Of a DNA stretch of 64,000 nucleotides, positions 54,589-63,105 are shown piece after piece. The DNA is from JAKAXS01 sp965279065 (GTDB lineage: Bacteria > Pseudomonadota > Alphaproteobacteria > Rhizobiales > Hyphomicrobiaceae), in assembly GCA_965279065.1 (NCBI GenBank), contig OZ257134.1:2046001-2110000 (forward strand). The letters are read 5' to 3'. The translations under genes were made by a program, and so were the position numbers. Under the pieces are notes generated by a model that was not told where the DNA came from, searched no databases, and saw nothing but the letters and a program-made list of their open reading frames with translations. Each line of letters starts with the position of its first letter. Within the stretch, counting starts at the first letter, position 1.

Positions 54589-55266
54589 CGCCGCGTTGGA
54601 CTACCCCCCGTTGGCCGTGCCCAGCCGCGATGTCGGATTGGGAGCAAGTCGGCGCAATCCAGGGAAGATATCCCGTGTCCAAAGCCCGGTCGCGCCCGTA
54701 CCCTTCACGAGCTTGCAGACCTTGGCGGGTGTCGCGACGGCTAACCTCCATTAGCTCTTTCGGCACCCGCATTTCATTCCGTTGGACCAGATCTAGAGCG
54801 GCGGAAATCTGCACGCATTTGGCGCAGCCTTATCGCCAGCCCGGGAATTTTTCCCGATTGGACTTTTTCCCGGGGCGATCGGGAAGAAGTCCCGTAGCGC
54901 TTACCTAATCCTCATCCGAAAGTCGCACGTCCGCGCCATTCGCGCGACGAGATGCCTCAACGGGATACGTGCCATTTCAGAAGCACGGCCCGCGGGCGCT
55001 CGGTGCAACAGCTGTTGTGCACCTAAGGGGAGGATGGCGAGTCACACTTCGAGATGAACCTGGGAGTTGAGCCCGCAATCCGGTGACGATTGGACGATCC
55101 AACACCGGTGTGGAGCTTGAGGTCGGAGGCCTGTTGCCAGGCAGCCAGCGTGTTTGCCGTGCCGGAACGCGATGAGCGCGAGCGCACGGAAAACGCCAAA
55201 AGTCCAGGTCCAGCCAGAAGCATGAGAACGAATGCTTTGGGACGTTGTCCAAGGAGAGGAAGCAAG
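54589..55266. other. 678-bp region before the second xoxF
   Basis: No gene is convincing; an open + frame from 55090 merely extends xoxF upstream. It contains the cluster of CGGGAA/TTCCCG half-sites at 54842-54894 and a purine-rich ribosome site just before xoxF. A long untranslated leader is likely. Confidence 0.55.
54842..54894. promoter_or_regulatory. Cluster of CGGGAA/TTCCCG half-sites before xoxF copy 2
   Basis: Five half-sites in 53 bp: CGGGAA 54842-54847, TTCCCG 54851-54856, TTCCCG 54867-54872, CGGGAA 54880-54885 and TCCCG 54890-54894. The first two form CGGGAATTTTTCCCG. The arrangement suggests cooperative binding of a dimeric regulator about 400 bp before the start. The regulator is unknown. 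Confidence 0.5.
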
Positions 55267-57147
55267 ATGAGTTATAAGAAATTAGTGCTGCCAGTCGCGC
55301 TTGCCGCGGCATGGCTCGGAATGGCAGGCGGTGCCCTGGCCAATGCGGAAGTCGAAAAGCGCGCGGCAAATCCCGATGTCTGGGGCGCTCCCGGCAAGGA
55401 CAACAAGCTGACGCGTCACAGCGATCTGAAAGACATCAACACCAAGAACGTTTCCAACCTCAACATGATCTGGTCCCAGTCGACCGGCGCGTTGCGCGGC
55501 CACGAAGGCCAGCCCCTCGTTATCGAAGACGTCGGAGGCAAGCCGATGATGTTCTTCATCTCGGGCTGCCCGGAAATGTCGAAGTGCAACATCGCCCAGG
55601 GCCTCGACTTGTCCGACCCTGACAATCCCAAGCAGATCTGGAACTACGTCAAGCAGACCGACCGTGATGAATCGGCCGTTCCGCGCGCCTGCTGCGACAC
55701 GGTCAACCGTGGCGCCGCCTATGCCGATGGCAAGCTGGTTTACGGTACGCTCGACGGCTTCCTCATTGCACTTGATGCCGCGACCGGCAAAGAGCTCTGG
55801 GTCATGAAAAACGCCTACCCCGACAAGGGTGAGACGATGACCAGCGCGCCGGTCATCGCCGAAAATCTGGTCATCACCGGTTTCGGCGGTGACGAGTTCG
55901 CAGCTCGCGGTCGCGTCACGGCCTACAATCTGGCCGATGGCAAGGAAGTTTGGAGCTGCCACTCGACTGGGTCCGACAAGGACGTCTGCCTGACGCCCGA
56001 CACCAACAAGGCCAACCCGCACTACGGCGTCGCGGGCACCGACCTCGGCATCAAGACGCATGTCGGCGAAGACTACAAGATCGGCGGCGGCGCGGCCTGG
56101 GGCTGGTTCAGCTACGACGCAGACCTGAAGATGGTCTACTACTCGACCGGCAACCCCGGTCTGTGGAGCCCGGCCTATCGCTGCACGAAGAAGACCCACG
56201 AAGAGTGCAACACGGGTGAGTTCGACAACAAGTGGTCGATGACCATTTTCGGCCGCAAGGTCGACACCGGTGAAGCCGTGTTCGCCTATCAGATGACCCC
56301 CTTCGACCAGTGGGACTATGACGGCGTCAACGAAAATATGCTCGTCGACATGGACGTCGACGGCAAGAAGCGCAAGACGCTGGTGCACTTCGATCGTAAC
56401 GGCTTCGCCTACGTTCTCGACCGTGCGGACGGCACGCTGCTGCGCGCCCACAAGTACGTGACGACGGACTGGGCCGAGAAGATCGACCTCAAGACCGGCC
56501 GTCCTGTGAAGGTACGCGAGCATTCTCCGCTCGAGCGTGGCCGCAACGTTGCAGCCTGCCCCTCAGCCATGGGTGGCAAGGACCAGCAGCCCTGCTCAAT
56601 CGATCCCAAGGAGCCCAACAAGGCTTACTGCCCCACCAACAACTGGTGCATGGAGCTGGAACCTCAGGAGCGCACGCACACCCAGCAGGGCACGGTCTAC
56701 GTGTTCGCCAACGTGTTCATGTATCCCGAGAAGCCTGGCATCACCGGCAAGATCAAGAAGTTCGACGTGTTGACCGGCAAGACCGATTGGGAAGTGCCGG
56801 ATCAGTACCCGAACTGGGGCGGCACGCTCGTGACCGACGGCGGCCTCGTGTTCTACGGTTCGCTGGGCGGTGACTTCCGCGCGGTCGATCGTGAATCCGG
56901 CAAGGTGCTCTGGAGCCGCAAGCTGGCTTCCGGCATCATCGGCAATCCCATCACCTACAAGCTGAAGGGCAAGCAGTACGTCTCGATCCTCTCCGGCATC
57001 GGTGGCTGGATCGGCCTGCCCGTCACGGCCGGCCTCGATCTCAGCGACAAGTTCGGTGCGATCGGTGCGACCGCGATGACAAAGGCAGCCAACCTGGACA
57101 AGATTCCCCAGGGCGGCACGCTCTTCACCTTCCGCGTCACGGACTAA
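55267..57147 (+). CDS. xoxF: Lanthanide-type PQQ methanol dehydrogenase XoxF, copy 2
   Basis: A 626-residue paralogue of copy 1, colinear along its whole length. Signal peptide ends near GGALANAE. Vicinal Cys142-Cys143 (RACCDTV), lanthanide-type DYD at Asp350-Asp352, Glu in GGDEFAARG and Asn in STGNPGLW are all conserved, so it should be an active lanthanide-dependent enzyme. A strong AAGGAG/AGGA ribosome site precedes ATG 55267. Its long leader and larger downstream operon suggest it is the main copy; copy 1 may be conditional. Confidence 0.94.
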   Translation: MSYKKLVLPVALAAAWLGMAGGALANAEVEKRAANPDVWGAPGKDNKLTRHSDLKDINTKNVSNLNMIWSQSTGALRGHEGQPLVIEDVGGKPMMFFISGCPEMSKCNIAQGLDLSDPDNPKQIWNYVKQTDRDESAVPRACCDTVNRGAAYADGKLVYGTLDGFLIALDAATGKELWVMKNAYPDKGETMTSAPVIAENLVITGFGGDEFAARGRVTAYNLADGKEVWSCHSTGSDKDVCLTPDTNKANPHYGVAGTDLGIKTHVGEDYKIGGGAAWGWFSYDADLKMVYYSTGNPGLWSPAYRCTKKTHEECNTGEFDNKWSMTIFGRKVDTGEAVFAYQMTPFDQWDYDGVNENMLVDMDVDGKKRKTLVHFDRNGFAYVLDRADGTLLRAHKYVTTDWAEKIDLKTGRPVKVREHSPLERGRNVAACPSAMGGKDQQPCSIDPKEPNKAYCPTNNWCMELEPQERTHTQQGTVYVFANVFMYPEKPGITGKIKKFDVLTGKTDWEVPDQYPNWGGTLVTDGGLVFYGSLGGDFRAVDRESGKVLWSRKLASGIIGNPITYKLKGKQYVSILSGIGGWIGLPVTAGLDLSDKFGAIGATAMTKAANLDKIPQGGTLFTFRVTD

Positions 57148-57154
57148 CTGGATT

Positions 57155-57179
57155 GGCAGCCTGCCATCGGCAGGCTGCC
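57155..57179 (+). terminator. Hairpin between xoxF and xoxJ, copy 2
   Basis: A perfect 11-bp stem GGCAGCCTGCC (57155-57165) with 57169-57179 and 3-nt loop, followed only by TGTTCC. It is more likely an attenuator or mRNA-stabilising hairpin than a full terminator. Confidence 0.6.
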
Positions 57180-57307
57180 TGTTCCGCCTGTTACAAGACT
57201 TGAACGGAGGGCTCGCCTTGGCGATCGCCCTCCGACGCATCTGTAAAACTTCGGCACATCAACAAATCGCCCGGCTGCAAGCGCCCGGTGTATCCGAAGG
57301 TTCAATC

Positions 57308-59134
57308 GTGAAGCATCTCAAGTTTTTCGGCATCGTTGCAGGGCTCATCGCGAGCCTCGCGTTGCCGGCCGCGGCAGTTGCCGCCGATCCGGAAACGACG
57401 CCAGAACAGCGCGCGTTGAAAGCTGCGATCAGCAAGCTCGACTCGCAACTTCCCCTCCATTCGGCCGATCACACGGCACTTAAGAAGGCCGCCGCGGCGC
57501 GTAAGCTCGAGGGCCTGCGTGTCTGCGGCGATCCGGGCAACCTGCCGCTGTCCGATATCCACCAGGCTGGCTATCAGAACAAGATCATCGAGATGGTCGC
57601 CAAGGAGATGGGAACGCACGTCACCTACTTCTGGCGGCCGTATCTGGAGCGCGGCATCACCCGCCAGACGTTTGAATCGAACGATTGCGACGTGTTGCTC
57701 GACATGCCGGTCGGCTTTGAACGCGTCCTGACCACGACGCCGCTTTACAAAACGACTTACGTCCTGGCTTACCGCAACGATCGCGGCATCGACATCGCCA
57801 ACCTCGACGATCCCAAACTGAAAGAGCTGAAGATCGGCGTGTATCAGACGTCGGGCATCCGCACTGCCCTGAAAATGCGCGGCATCAACACCAACGTCTC
57901 GCTGCACGTCCTGAGCCACAACGCCGACCTGAAACCGGAGAACCAACCCTACCAGCAAGTCCAGCAGGTCGTGGACGGCAAGCTTGACATCGCCGCCGTC
58001 TGGGGACCCTTCGCCGGTTGGCTGAAGTCCAAAGGCGCGCCGATCACGATCAAGCCGGTGAACCTGTGGGAAGACGATATTCCCCAGGAGTTCGAGGTGG
58101 CGATCGGCCTGCGCAACATCGATTGGATCTTGAAGTACAAGTTCGACCTCGCCCTGGAGGCCAGAAAGGCCGAGATCGAAACGACCCTGCGCGAGTTCGG
58201 CGTGCCCCTGGTCCAGTGTTCCAAGTGCGTGGTGCAGGGCGATCTACCCGCGCACGGCATCTATACGACTCCCTTCGAGCGCGCCGCTGAGCAGGGCACG
58301 TCCCTGCCCCCACCGCCAATCGCACCTGACCAACTCGTGACGCAGGACCGCGTCGAGCACTGGCTCGCGGACGGCGCAGATGTCGACAGCGAACTCGCCA
58401 ACGCCGTTCTGGCCTCCGATATCGAGCGCATCAAGTTCCTGCTGGGCAAGGGCGCCGACATCAACAAGCGCGACAATCAGGGTTACACGGCTCTGCAGAG
58501 CGCAGCCCGGCAGCGCAAGCCCAAGCTCATTGCCGACCTGATCGCTCTCAAGGCGGACGTCAACGCCGCCGACCAGGACGGCTACACAGCCTTACATCAT
58601 GCCGTGCTGCGCAACGGTCCCGAAGCTGTGCAGGCACTGATGAGCAATGGCGCCGACGGCAACAGCCTCACACCGTCCGGTTACACGCCTCTCGCCCTCG
58701 CCATCCTCGAAGACCAGTACAAATCCGCAATTGCGCTGATTGAGGGTGGCGCTGCCGTCGACACGCCGAACGGCTCGGCCAAGCTGACGCCGCTGATGCT
58801 GGTGTCGGGCAAGGAAGGCAACAAGCTCACGCTGGGGGCGGGCCGCCAGCGCATCGAAAAATGGAGCCCGAAGGACCCGGGCATCCTGGAGATCGCCCGC
58901 GCCCTGATCGACAAGGGCGCCAACGTCAACGCCGTCAGCGAGACCGGCGTGACAGCCTTGATCCTTGCAGCCTCGCACAACAACGCGCCGATTGTCGGCC
59001 TCCTGGCGCAAGCCGGTGCCGACCCGTCCGTCAAGACCAAGGACGGCAAGACCGCCGGCGACCTTGCCCGCCAGAACGGCAACGATGCCGTCGTCAGCCT
59101 GCTCCGTCTCCTCGAACAAGCGGGAAACAACTAG
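57308..59134 (+). CDS. xoxJ: XoxJ-like periplasmic binding protein fused to ankyrin repeats, copy 2
   Basis: A 608-residue paralogue of the 49673 gene with the same order: signal peptide (to about 27), binding-protein domain (RVCGDPGNLPLSD, YFWRPYLERGITRQTF, CDVLLDMPVG, KIGVYQTSGI, VWGPFAGWL), CxxC at Cys304/Cys307 (QCSKCVVQGDLPAHG), then ankyrin repeats from about 355 (LGKGADINKRDNQGYTALQSAA; AQAGADPSVKTKDGKTAGDLA). GTG 57308 follows GAAGG by 7 nt and gives the signal peptide directly. The domain join being kept in both copies shows the fusion predates the duplication. Confidence 0.88.
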   Translation: MKHLKFFGIVAGLIASLALPAAAVAADPETTPEQRALKAAISKLDSQLPLHSADHTALKKAAAARKLEGLRVCGDPGNLPLSDIHQAGYQNKIIEMVAKEMGTHVTYFWRPYLERGITRQTFESNDCDVLLDMPVGFERVLTTTPLYKTTYVLAYRNDRGIDIANLDDPKLKELKIGVYQTSGIRTALKMRGINTNVSLHVLSHNADLKPENQPYQQVQQVVDGKLDIAAVWGPFAGWLKSKGAPITIKPVNLWEDDIPQEFEVAIGLRNIDWILKYKFDLALEARKAEIETTLREFGVPLVQCSKCVVQGDLPAHGIYTTPFERAAEQGTSLPPPPIAPDQLVTQDRVEHWLADGADVDSELANAVLASDIERIKFLLGKGADINKRDNQGYTALQSAARQRKPKLIADLIALKADVNAADQDGYTALHHAVLRNGPEAVQALMSNGADGNSLTPSGYTPLALAILEDQYKSAIALIEGGAAVDTPNGSAKLTPLMLVSGKEGNKLTLGAGRQRIEKWSPKDPGILEIARALIDKGANVNAVSETGVTALILAASHNNAPIVGLLAQAGADPSVKTKDGKTAGDLARQNGNDAVVSLLRLLEQAGNN

Positions 59135-59482
59135 ATGCGCGCGCCCGCGGTTCCCCTCGTCGCAGCCCTTCTCCTGCTTGCAGCCCCGCCCGCGCTCGCT
59201 GCCGGCCCTGAATCTTCGGCTGTCGTCACCCAGCCAGACGGCATCTGGAAGGCGGCAACGCCGCGCCACGGCATGAAGGGCGAGTTCGACAACCACGATC
59301 CGATCGGCCTCGCCTCCGGTACAGCCATCAAGACCGACTGCTCGTTGAACTGGATCGATCCCGACGATCGCAAGCTCTACTGCTTCAACAGCGCCACCTC
59401 GGTCGAATATTTCCGGCAATGGCCCAAGTCGAATATTCGGCGCGCACGCGCGTCGTGGGAGGCCATGCGCCCCACGCAGTAG
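59135..59482 (+). CDS. Small secreted protein with YHS-like features
   Basis: A 115-residue exported protein beginning on the base after the xoxJ stop. Signal peptide MRAPAVPLVAALLLLAAPPALA; mature part has DPIGLASGTAIKTDC, LNWIDPDDRKLYCFNSATSVEYF and NIRRARASWEAMRP. The DP...W.D...LYCF.SA...YF order resembles YHS domains, sometimes metal-linked. Two Cys may pair. Translational coupling to xoxJ suggests a shared role. Family match is by eye only. Confidence 0.6.
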   Translation: MRAPAVPLVAALLLLAAPPALAAGPESSAVVTQPDGIWKAATPRHGMKGEFDNHDPIGLASGTAIKTDCSLNWIDPDDRKLYCFNSATSVEYFRQWPKSNIRRARASWEAMRPTQ

Positions 59483-59604
59483 AGCGGAACGAGTGACGGG
59501 AAGATTTCACCTCAACACAGGGAAGCGATGGCATCGACAGAAGCGCCGCCGTGACCCTTTCGTAAGAGACATCTTACTAGCGAAAATCGGGAAGGATTAG
59601 ACGC

Positions 59605-60210
59605 GTGGTCAACAAGATAACTCGGGATGTGCTGGCCCTCACTCTGTTCGTGGCGCTCACCAGCGTGGCTGGAATGACCACGCTGCAGGCTGCCGACGAG
59701 CCCAAGCCAGATGCGCCTGCCGCTGCTGCACCGGCCGCCAGTGGCGAAACCAAGGCGCCGGACGCCGGCGCCACGCCTCCCGCAGCTGCGGCCGCACCGG
59801 CAGGTGGCGCGATGGGCACCATGACTCCCGCCGAACGCATCAAGGTCTCCGAGAAGGGCACGCTGAAGAACCCCTTCACCGGCGATGCCAAGGCCGTCGA
59901 AGAGGGTCACAAGATCTATATGGGCAACAGCTGCAACGGCTGCCACGGCGGTGGTGGCGGTGGCGGCATGTGCCCGCCGCTGACGAACCAGATCTGGGTC
60001 TACGGCAGCGACGACGACACGCTCTTCCGCCTGATCACGCTCGGCTCGAAAGAGCTGCAGGCCGCCGGCTACAAGCGCAAGGGCAGCGAAAACGTCGTTG
60101 GTCCGATGCCGCCCTACCACGACATCATCACCAAGGAGGAAGACCTCTGGAAGATCATCGCCTGGATCCGCTCGGTCTGGACCCACGGCGACGCCAAGAA
60201 GAACTGGTGA
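59605..60210 (+). CDS. xoxG: Cytochrome c, probable XoxF electron acceptor
   Basis: A 201-residue exported c-type cytochrome with one haem site, CNGCH (110-114), and a likely axial Met168 in GPMPPY. The N-terminus is a signal peptide followed by an Ala/Pro-rich linker of about 45 residues. A Gly run follows the haem site (HGGGGGGGMCPP). It is the only cytochrome c in the window and should accept electrons from both XoxF copies. GTG 59605 lies 8 nt after GAAGGA. Confidence 0.85.
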   Translation: MVNKITRDVLALTLFVALTSVAGMTTLQAADEPKPDAPAAAAPAASGETKAPDAGATPPAAAAAPAGGAMGTMTPAERIKVSEKGTLKNPFTGDAKAVEEGHKIYMGNSCNGCHGGGGGGGMCPPLTNQIWVYGSDDDTLFRLITLGSKELQAAGYKRKGSENVVGPMPPYHDIITKEEDLWKIIAWIRSVWTHGDAKKNW

Positions 60211-60297
60211 TCCGATTGGCGCCGGCCGCAATTCGGCGGCGGCCGGTGTCATTTTTCCCGAGCGCACTCCGCGCCCTGACCTCAAGCGAGATCGACC

Positions 60298-61599
60298 GTG
60301 TGTGAGTTCCAACACCTGAGCCGGAAAGTCCTGCATCTGCTGAACCTGGGCGGCTGGTTCATCATTGCGGTGGCGTTCTGCATCGCCGGAGCCGCCGCCG
60401 AAACCGCCGCCAATCCCGAAGCCACCGCCGATCAGCAGACGTTGGTGGCGGCGACGCCCGCCGGGCCCGCGCTGGCCGCCGAAATCACGTACATCACCAA
60501 GCAGTATCCCGAGCCCCCGCCCCTGTCGCTGCTCGACAAGGTGCTGACCGATGAAGGCGTGCAAGGCGCACGCGTCGCGCTCAAAGAAAACAACATGACC
60601 GGCCGAATGCTGAACCACAGCTATGCGCTGCACGAAACGACCATCCCGGCTAAGGACGAAGTGGTCACGCCGTTCAAGGCGATGCTCGCCTCAGGACAGC
60701 GCCTGTTCGTCGCCAACCTGGAGCAGCCCGATCTGCTTGCCATCGCCGACCTGCCCGAGGCACGCGAGGCCATCATCCTCAATATCCGCGCCAGCGACGA
60801 CGAACTACGCGGCGCCAGCTGCCGTCCGAACCTCTTCCACATCATTCCCAGCTACGCCATGCGGGCCGATGCGCTGGCGCAGTACCTGCTGTGGAAGAAG
60901 TGGCGCCAATGGTTTCTGATCGCCGGCGAGAAGCCCGAGGATCTGGCCTATGCCCGCGCCATCAAGCGCGCCGCCGCCCGCTACGGCGCAAAGATCGTCG
61001 AGGAACGCTCTTATAAGTTCGACGCCGGATCGCGCCGCACCGACAGCGGCCACCAGCAGATCCAGACGCAGATGCCGATGCTAACGCAGAACGCGCCTCA
61101 GCATGATGTCGTGTTCGTTTCCGACGTCAGCGAGGCCTTCGGCGACTACCTGCTGTATCGCACCGCCGTGCCGCGTCCCGTGGTTGGGTCGCACGGCCTG
61201 CAGGCCGTCGCCTGGCACCGCTCGTTCGAACAGTACGCCGGCACCCAGATGCAGAACCGCTTCGAGCGCGCCGCCCACCGCACGATGACGGAGCGGGACT
61301 ACACGTCCTGGCTCGGCATGCGCGTCTTCGGCGAGGCCATCACCCGCACCAGCAAGAACACCGCACCCGACATTCGCGCCTACATGCTGTCGAAGGAATT
61401 CGGTGTCGCCGGCTTCAAGGGCCAGGCCATGACCTTCCGCCGTTGGGACAACCAGCTTCGCCAGCCGATTCTGCTCTCCGGCGCCCGCGCGCTCGTTTCG
61501 ATCTCTCCCCAGGAGGGGTTCCTGCACCAGAAGTTCCTCACCGACACGCTGGGTTATGACGAGCCGGAAACCCAGTGCCGGATGCCGAAGCCAAACTGA
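60298..61599 (+). CDS. ABC-type substrate-binding protein of the PQQ alcohol-dehydrogenase system
   Basis: A 433-residue exported protein with a signal peptide (LLNLGGWFIIAVAFCIAGAAA) and a type I periplasmic binding fold: EITYITKQYPEPPPLSLLDKVLTDEGVQGARVALKENN, then DLAYARAIKRAAARYGAKIVEERSYKFD and FVSDVSEAFGDYLLYRT. This matches the binding protein described with PQQ-dependent alcohol dehydrogenases. No ATPase or permease of such a transporter is in the window. The start is GTG 60298. Confidence 0.85.
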   Translation: MCEFQHLSRKVLHLLNLGGWFIIAVAFCIAGAAAETAANPEATADQQTLVAATPAGPALAAEITYITKQYPEPPPLSLLDKVLTDEGVQGARVALKENNMTGRMLNHSYALHETTIPAKDEVVTPFKAMLASGQRLFVANLEQPDLLAIADLPEAREAIILNIRASDDELRGASCRPNLFHIIPSYAMRADALAQYLLWKKWRQWFLIAGEKPEDLAYARAIKRAAARYGAKIVEERSYKFDAGSRRTDSGHQQIQTQMPMLTQNAPQHDVVFVSDVSEAFGDYLLYRTAVPRPVVGSHGLQAVAWHRSFEQYAGTQMQNRFERAAHRTMTERDYTSWLGMRVFGEAITRTSKNTAPDIRAYMLSKEFGVAGFKGQAMTFRRWDNQLRQPILLSGARALVSISPQEGFLHQKFLTDTLGYDEPETQCRMPKPN

Positions 61600-61623
61600 C
61601 CAGCAAGTGAGACGCCAACGCCC

Positions 61624-62595
61624 ATGCCGCGCTTTCCTTCCGCCCTTCTCCCTTTCGCCGTCATGCCACTGCTCGTCGCACCAGCCGTCGCTGCGACGAT
61701 CTTTGTCAGCAACGAGAAGGACAACACGATCACCGTCATCGACAGCGAGACGCTGAAGGTCACGAAAACCATCCCGACAGGCGCCCGGCCCCGCGGCATG
61801 ATCCTGACCCCGGACTACAAGGAGTTGATCGTCTGCGCCGGCGACGACAGCCGCCTCGACATCATTGACACCGAGACGCTCGAAATCACGCGCAGCCTCG
61901 ATTCCGGACCCGATCCCGAACTGCTCGATATCGACAGCAAAGGCGAGCGCATCTACGTCGCCAACGAGGACGACGGCATGGTAACCGTGCTGCAGAAGTC
62001 CGACGGCAAGGTACTGGCCGAGATCACCGTCGGCGTGGAGCCGGAAGGGATGGCCGTCAGCAAGGACGACCGGATTACCGTGGCCACCTCCGAGGCCACC
62101 AGCATGGCCCACATCATCGACAACGCCAGCCTCAAGGTGATCGCCAACATTCTCGTCGACAGTCGCCCGCGCGTGGCCGAGTTCACGCCCGACGGCAAGA
62201 CGGTCTGGGTATCGTCCGAAATCGGCGGGACCGTCGCCGTCATCGACGCCACCACGAACAAGGCCGTCAAGAAGTTCGGCTTCGAGATCCCCGGCATCAA
62301 GCCGGAACTGATCCAGCCCATGGGAATCCGTTTTTCCAACGACGGCAAGGTGGCGTTCGTTGCACTCTCGACGGCCAACCGAGTCGCCGTCGTCGATGCG
62401 GCGACCTATGCCGTGAAGGACTACATCATCGTCGGCCAGCGGCCCTGGCACATGGCGCTCGATCCGGAAGGCCGCAAGCTCTATGTCGCCAACGGCCTCA
62501 CCAACGATATGACTGTCGTGGACGTCGCCACGCTGAAGCCAGAAAAGTCCGTCCCCGTCGGCCGCCTTCCCTGGGGCGTCATGGTCAAACCTTAG
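61624..62595 (+). CDS. PQQ-system YVTN beta-propeller protein, copy 2
   Basis: A 323-residue secreted propeller. The signal peptide MPRFPSALLPFAVMPLLVAPAVAA is intact, unlike copy 1. From TIFVSNEKDNTITV to the end it parallels copy 1 blade for blade, including SGPDPELLDIDSKGERIYVANEDD and VGQRPWHMALDPEGRKLYVANGLTNDMTVVD. It may scaffold or chaperone the quinoprotein system; no activity is known. 24 bp after the binding-protein gene. Confidence 0.9.
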   Translation: MPRFPSALLPFAVMPLLVAPAVAATIFVSNEKDNTITVIDSETLKVTKTIPTGARPRGMILTPDYKELIVCAGDDSRLDIIDTETLEITRSLDSGPDPELLDIDSKGERIYVANEDDGMVTVLQKSDGKVLAEITVGVEPEGMAVSKDDRITVATSEATSMAHIIDNASLKVIANILVDSRPRVAEFTPDGKTVWVSSEIGGTVAVIDATTNKAVKKFGFEIPGIKPELIQPMGIRFSNDGKVAFVALSTANRVAVVDAATYAVKDYIIVGQRPWHMALDPEGRKLYVANGLTNDMTVVDVATLKPEKSVPVGRLPWGVMVKP

Positions 62596-62605
62596 CAGGC
62601 AGCAG

Positions 62606-63061
62606 ATGCCCGGATCGCGCCCGTATCGATGGTCTGTGCTGCCGCTAGTCGCAGGCGCCTTCTTCGCGGCTGGCGCGAATGCCCAGGTCATCCTAGGTTT
62701 GCCTGATACAGAAGCCCCGGCCACAGCTGCCAGACAGCCGCCGTCTGCCTCGCTGCAATCCGGCATGGCCGCGATCCGCAAGCTCGTGCGCGACGTTCAC
62801 AGCCTCATCACGCATCGGCGCCTTCCGCCCGATCAGGCACGCCGCTTTGCCGCCGACCTCAAACGGTACGTCACGGCGCTCAAGGCGAACACGTCGGAGC
62901 CACGGTTGAACGAAATCCTGACGCCCCTCGCGGAGGCGGCCGAACAAATCGGCGCACCCGTGTCGGGCAACAGTCACCTGGACGCCCTCGACAAGATCGA
63001 TGCCGCCCTGAACCGCTATCCGCAACTGATCGACGATCCCGAGTGGAAGCCGTTGCGCTGA
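62606..63061 (+). CDS. Small secreted protein of unknown function
   Basis: A 151-residue exported protein: signal peptide with cleavage near AGANAQ, then a helical mature domain (SGMAAIRKLVRDVHSLITHRR, PDQARRFAADLKRYVTAL, LDALDKIDAALNRYPQLID). No Cys or known motif. Eleven bp after the propeller gene, so in the same operon. Family not recognised. Confidence 0.65.
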   Translation: MPGSRPYRWSVLPLVAGAFFAAGANAQVILGLPDTEAPATAARQPPSASLQSGMAAIRKLVRDVHSLITHRRLPPDQARRFAADLKRYVTALKANTSEPRLNEILTPLAEAAEQIGAPVSGNSHLDALDKIDAALNRYPQLIDDPEWKPLR

Positions 63062-63105
63062 GCATTCCGCCGGCGCGCGGCACCGACCTGAAGTGGGAGA
63101 CCGCC

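Noticed and set aside
47662..57147. Calcium-type MxaF as identity of the two methanol dehydrogenases
   Set aside because: Both have the extra Asp (DYD) typical of lanthanide XoxF enzymes, and no mxaI-like small subunit gene follows.
61081..62781. 566-codon open frame on the - strand opposite propeller copy 2
   Set aside because: It is a high-GC shadow of real + strand genes, has low-complexity composition and no family motifs.
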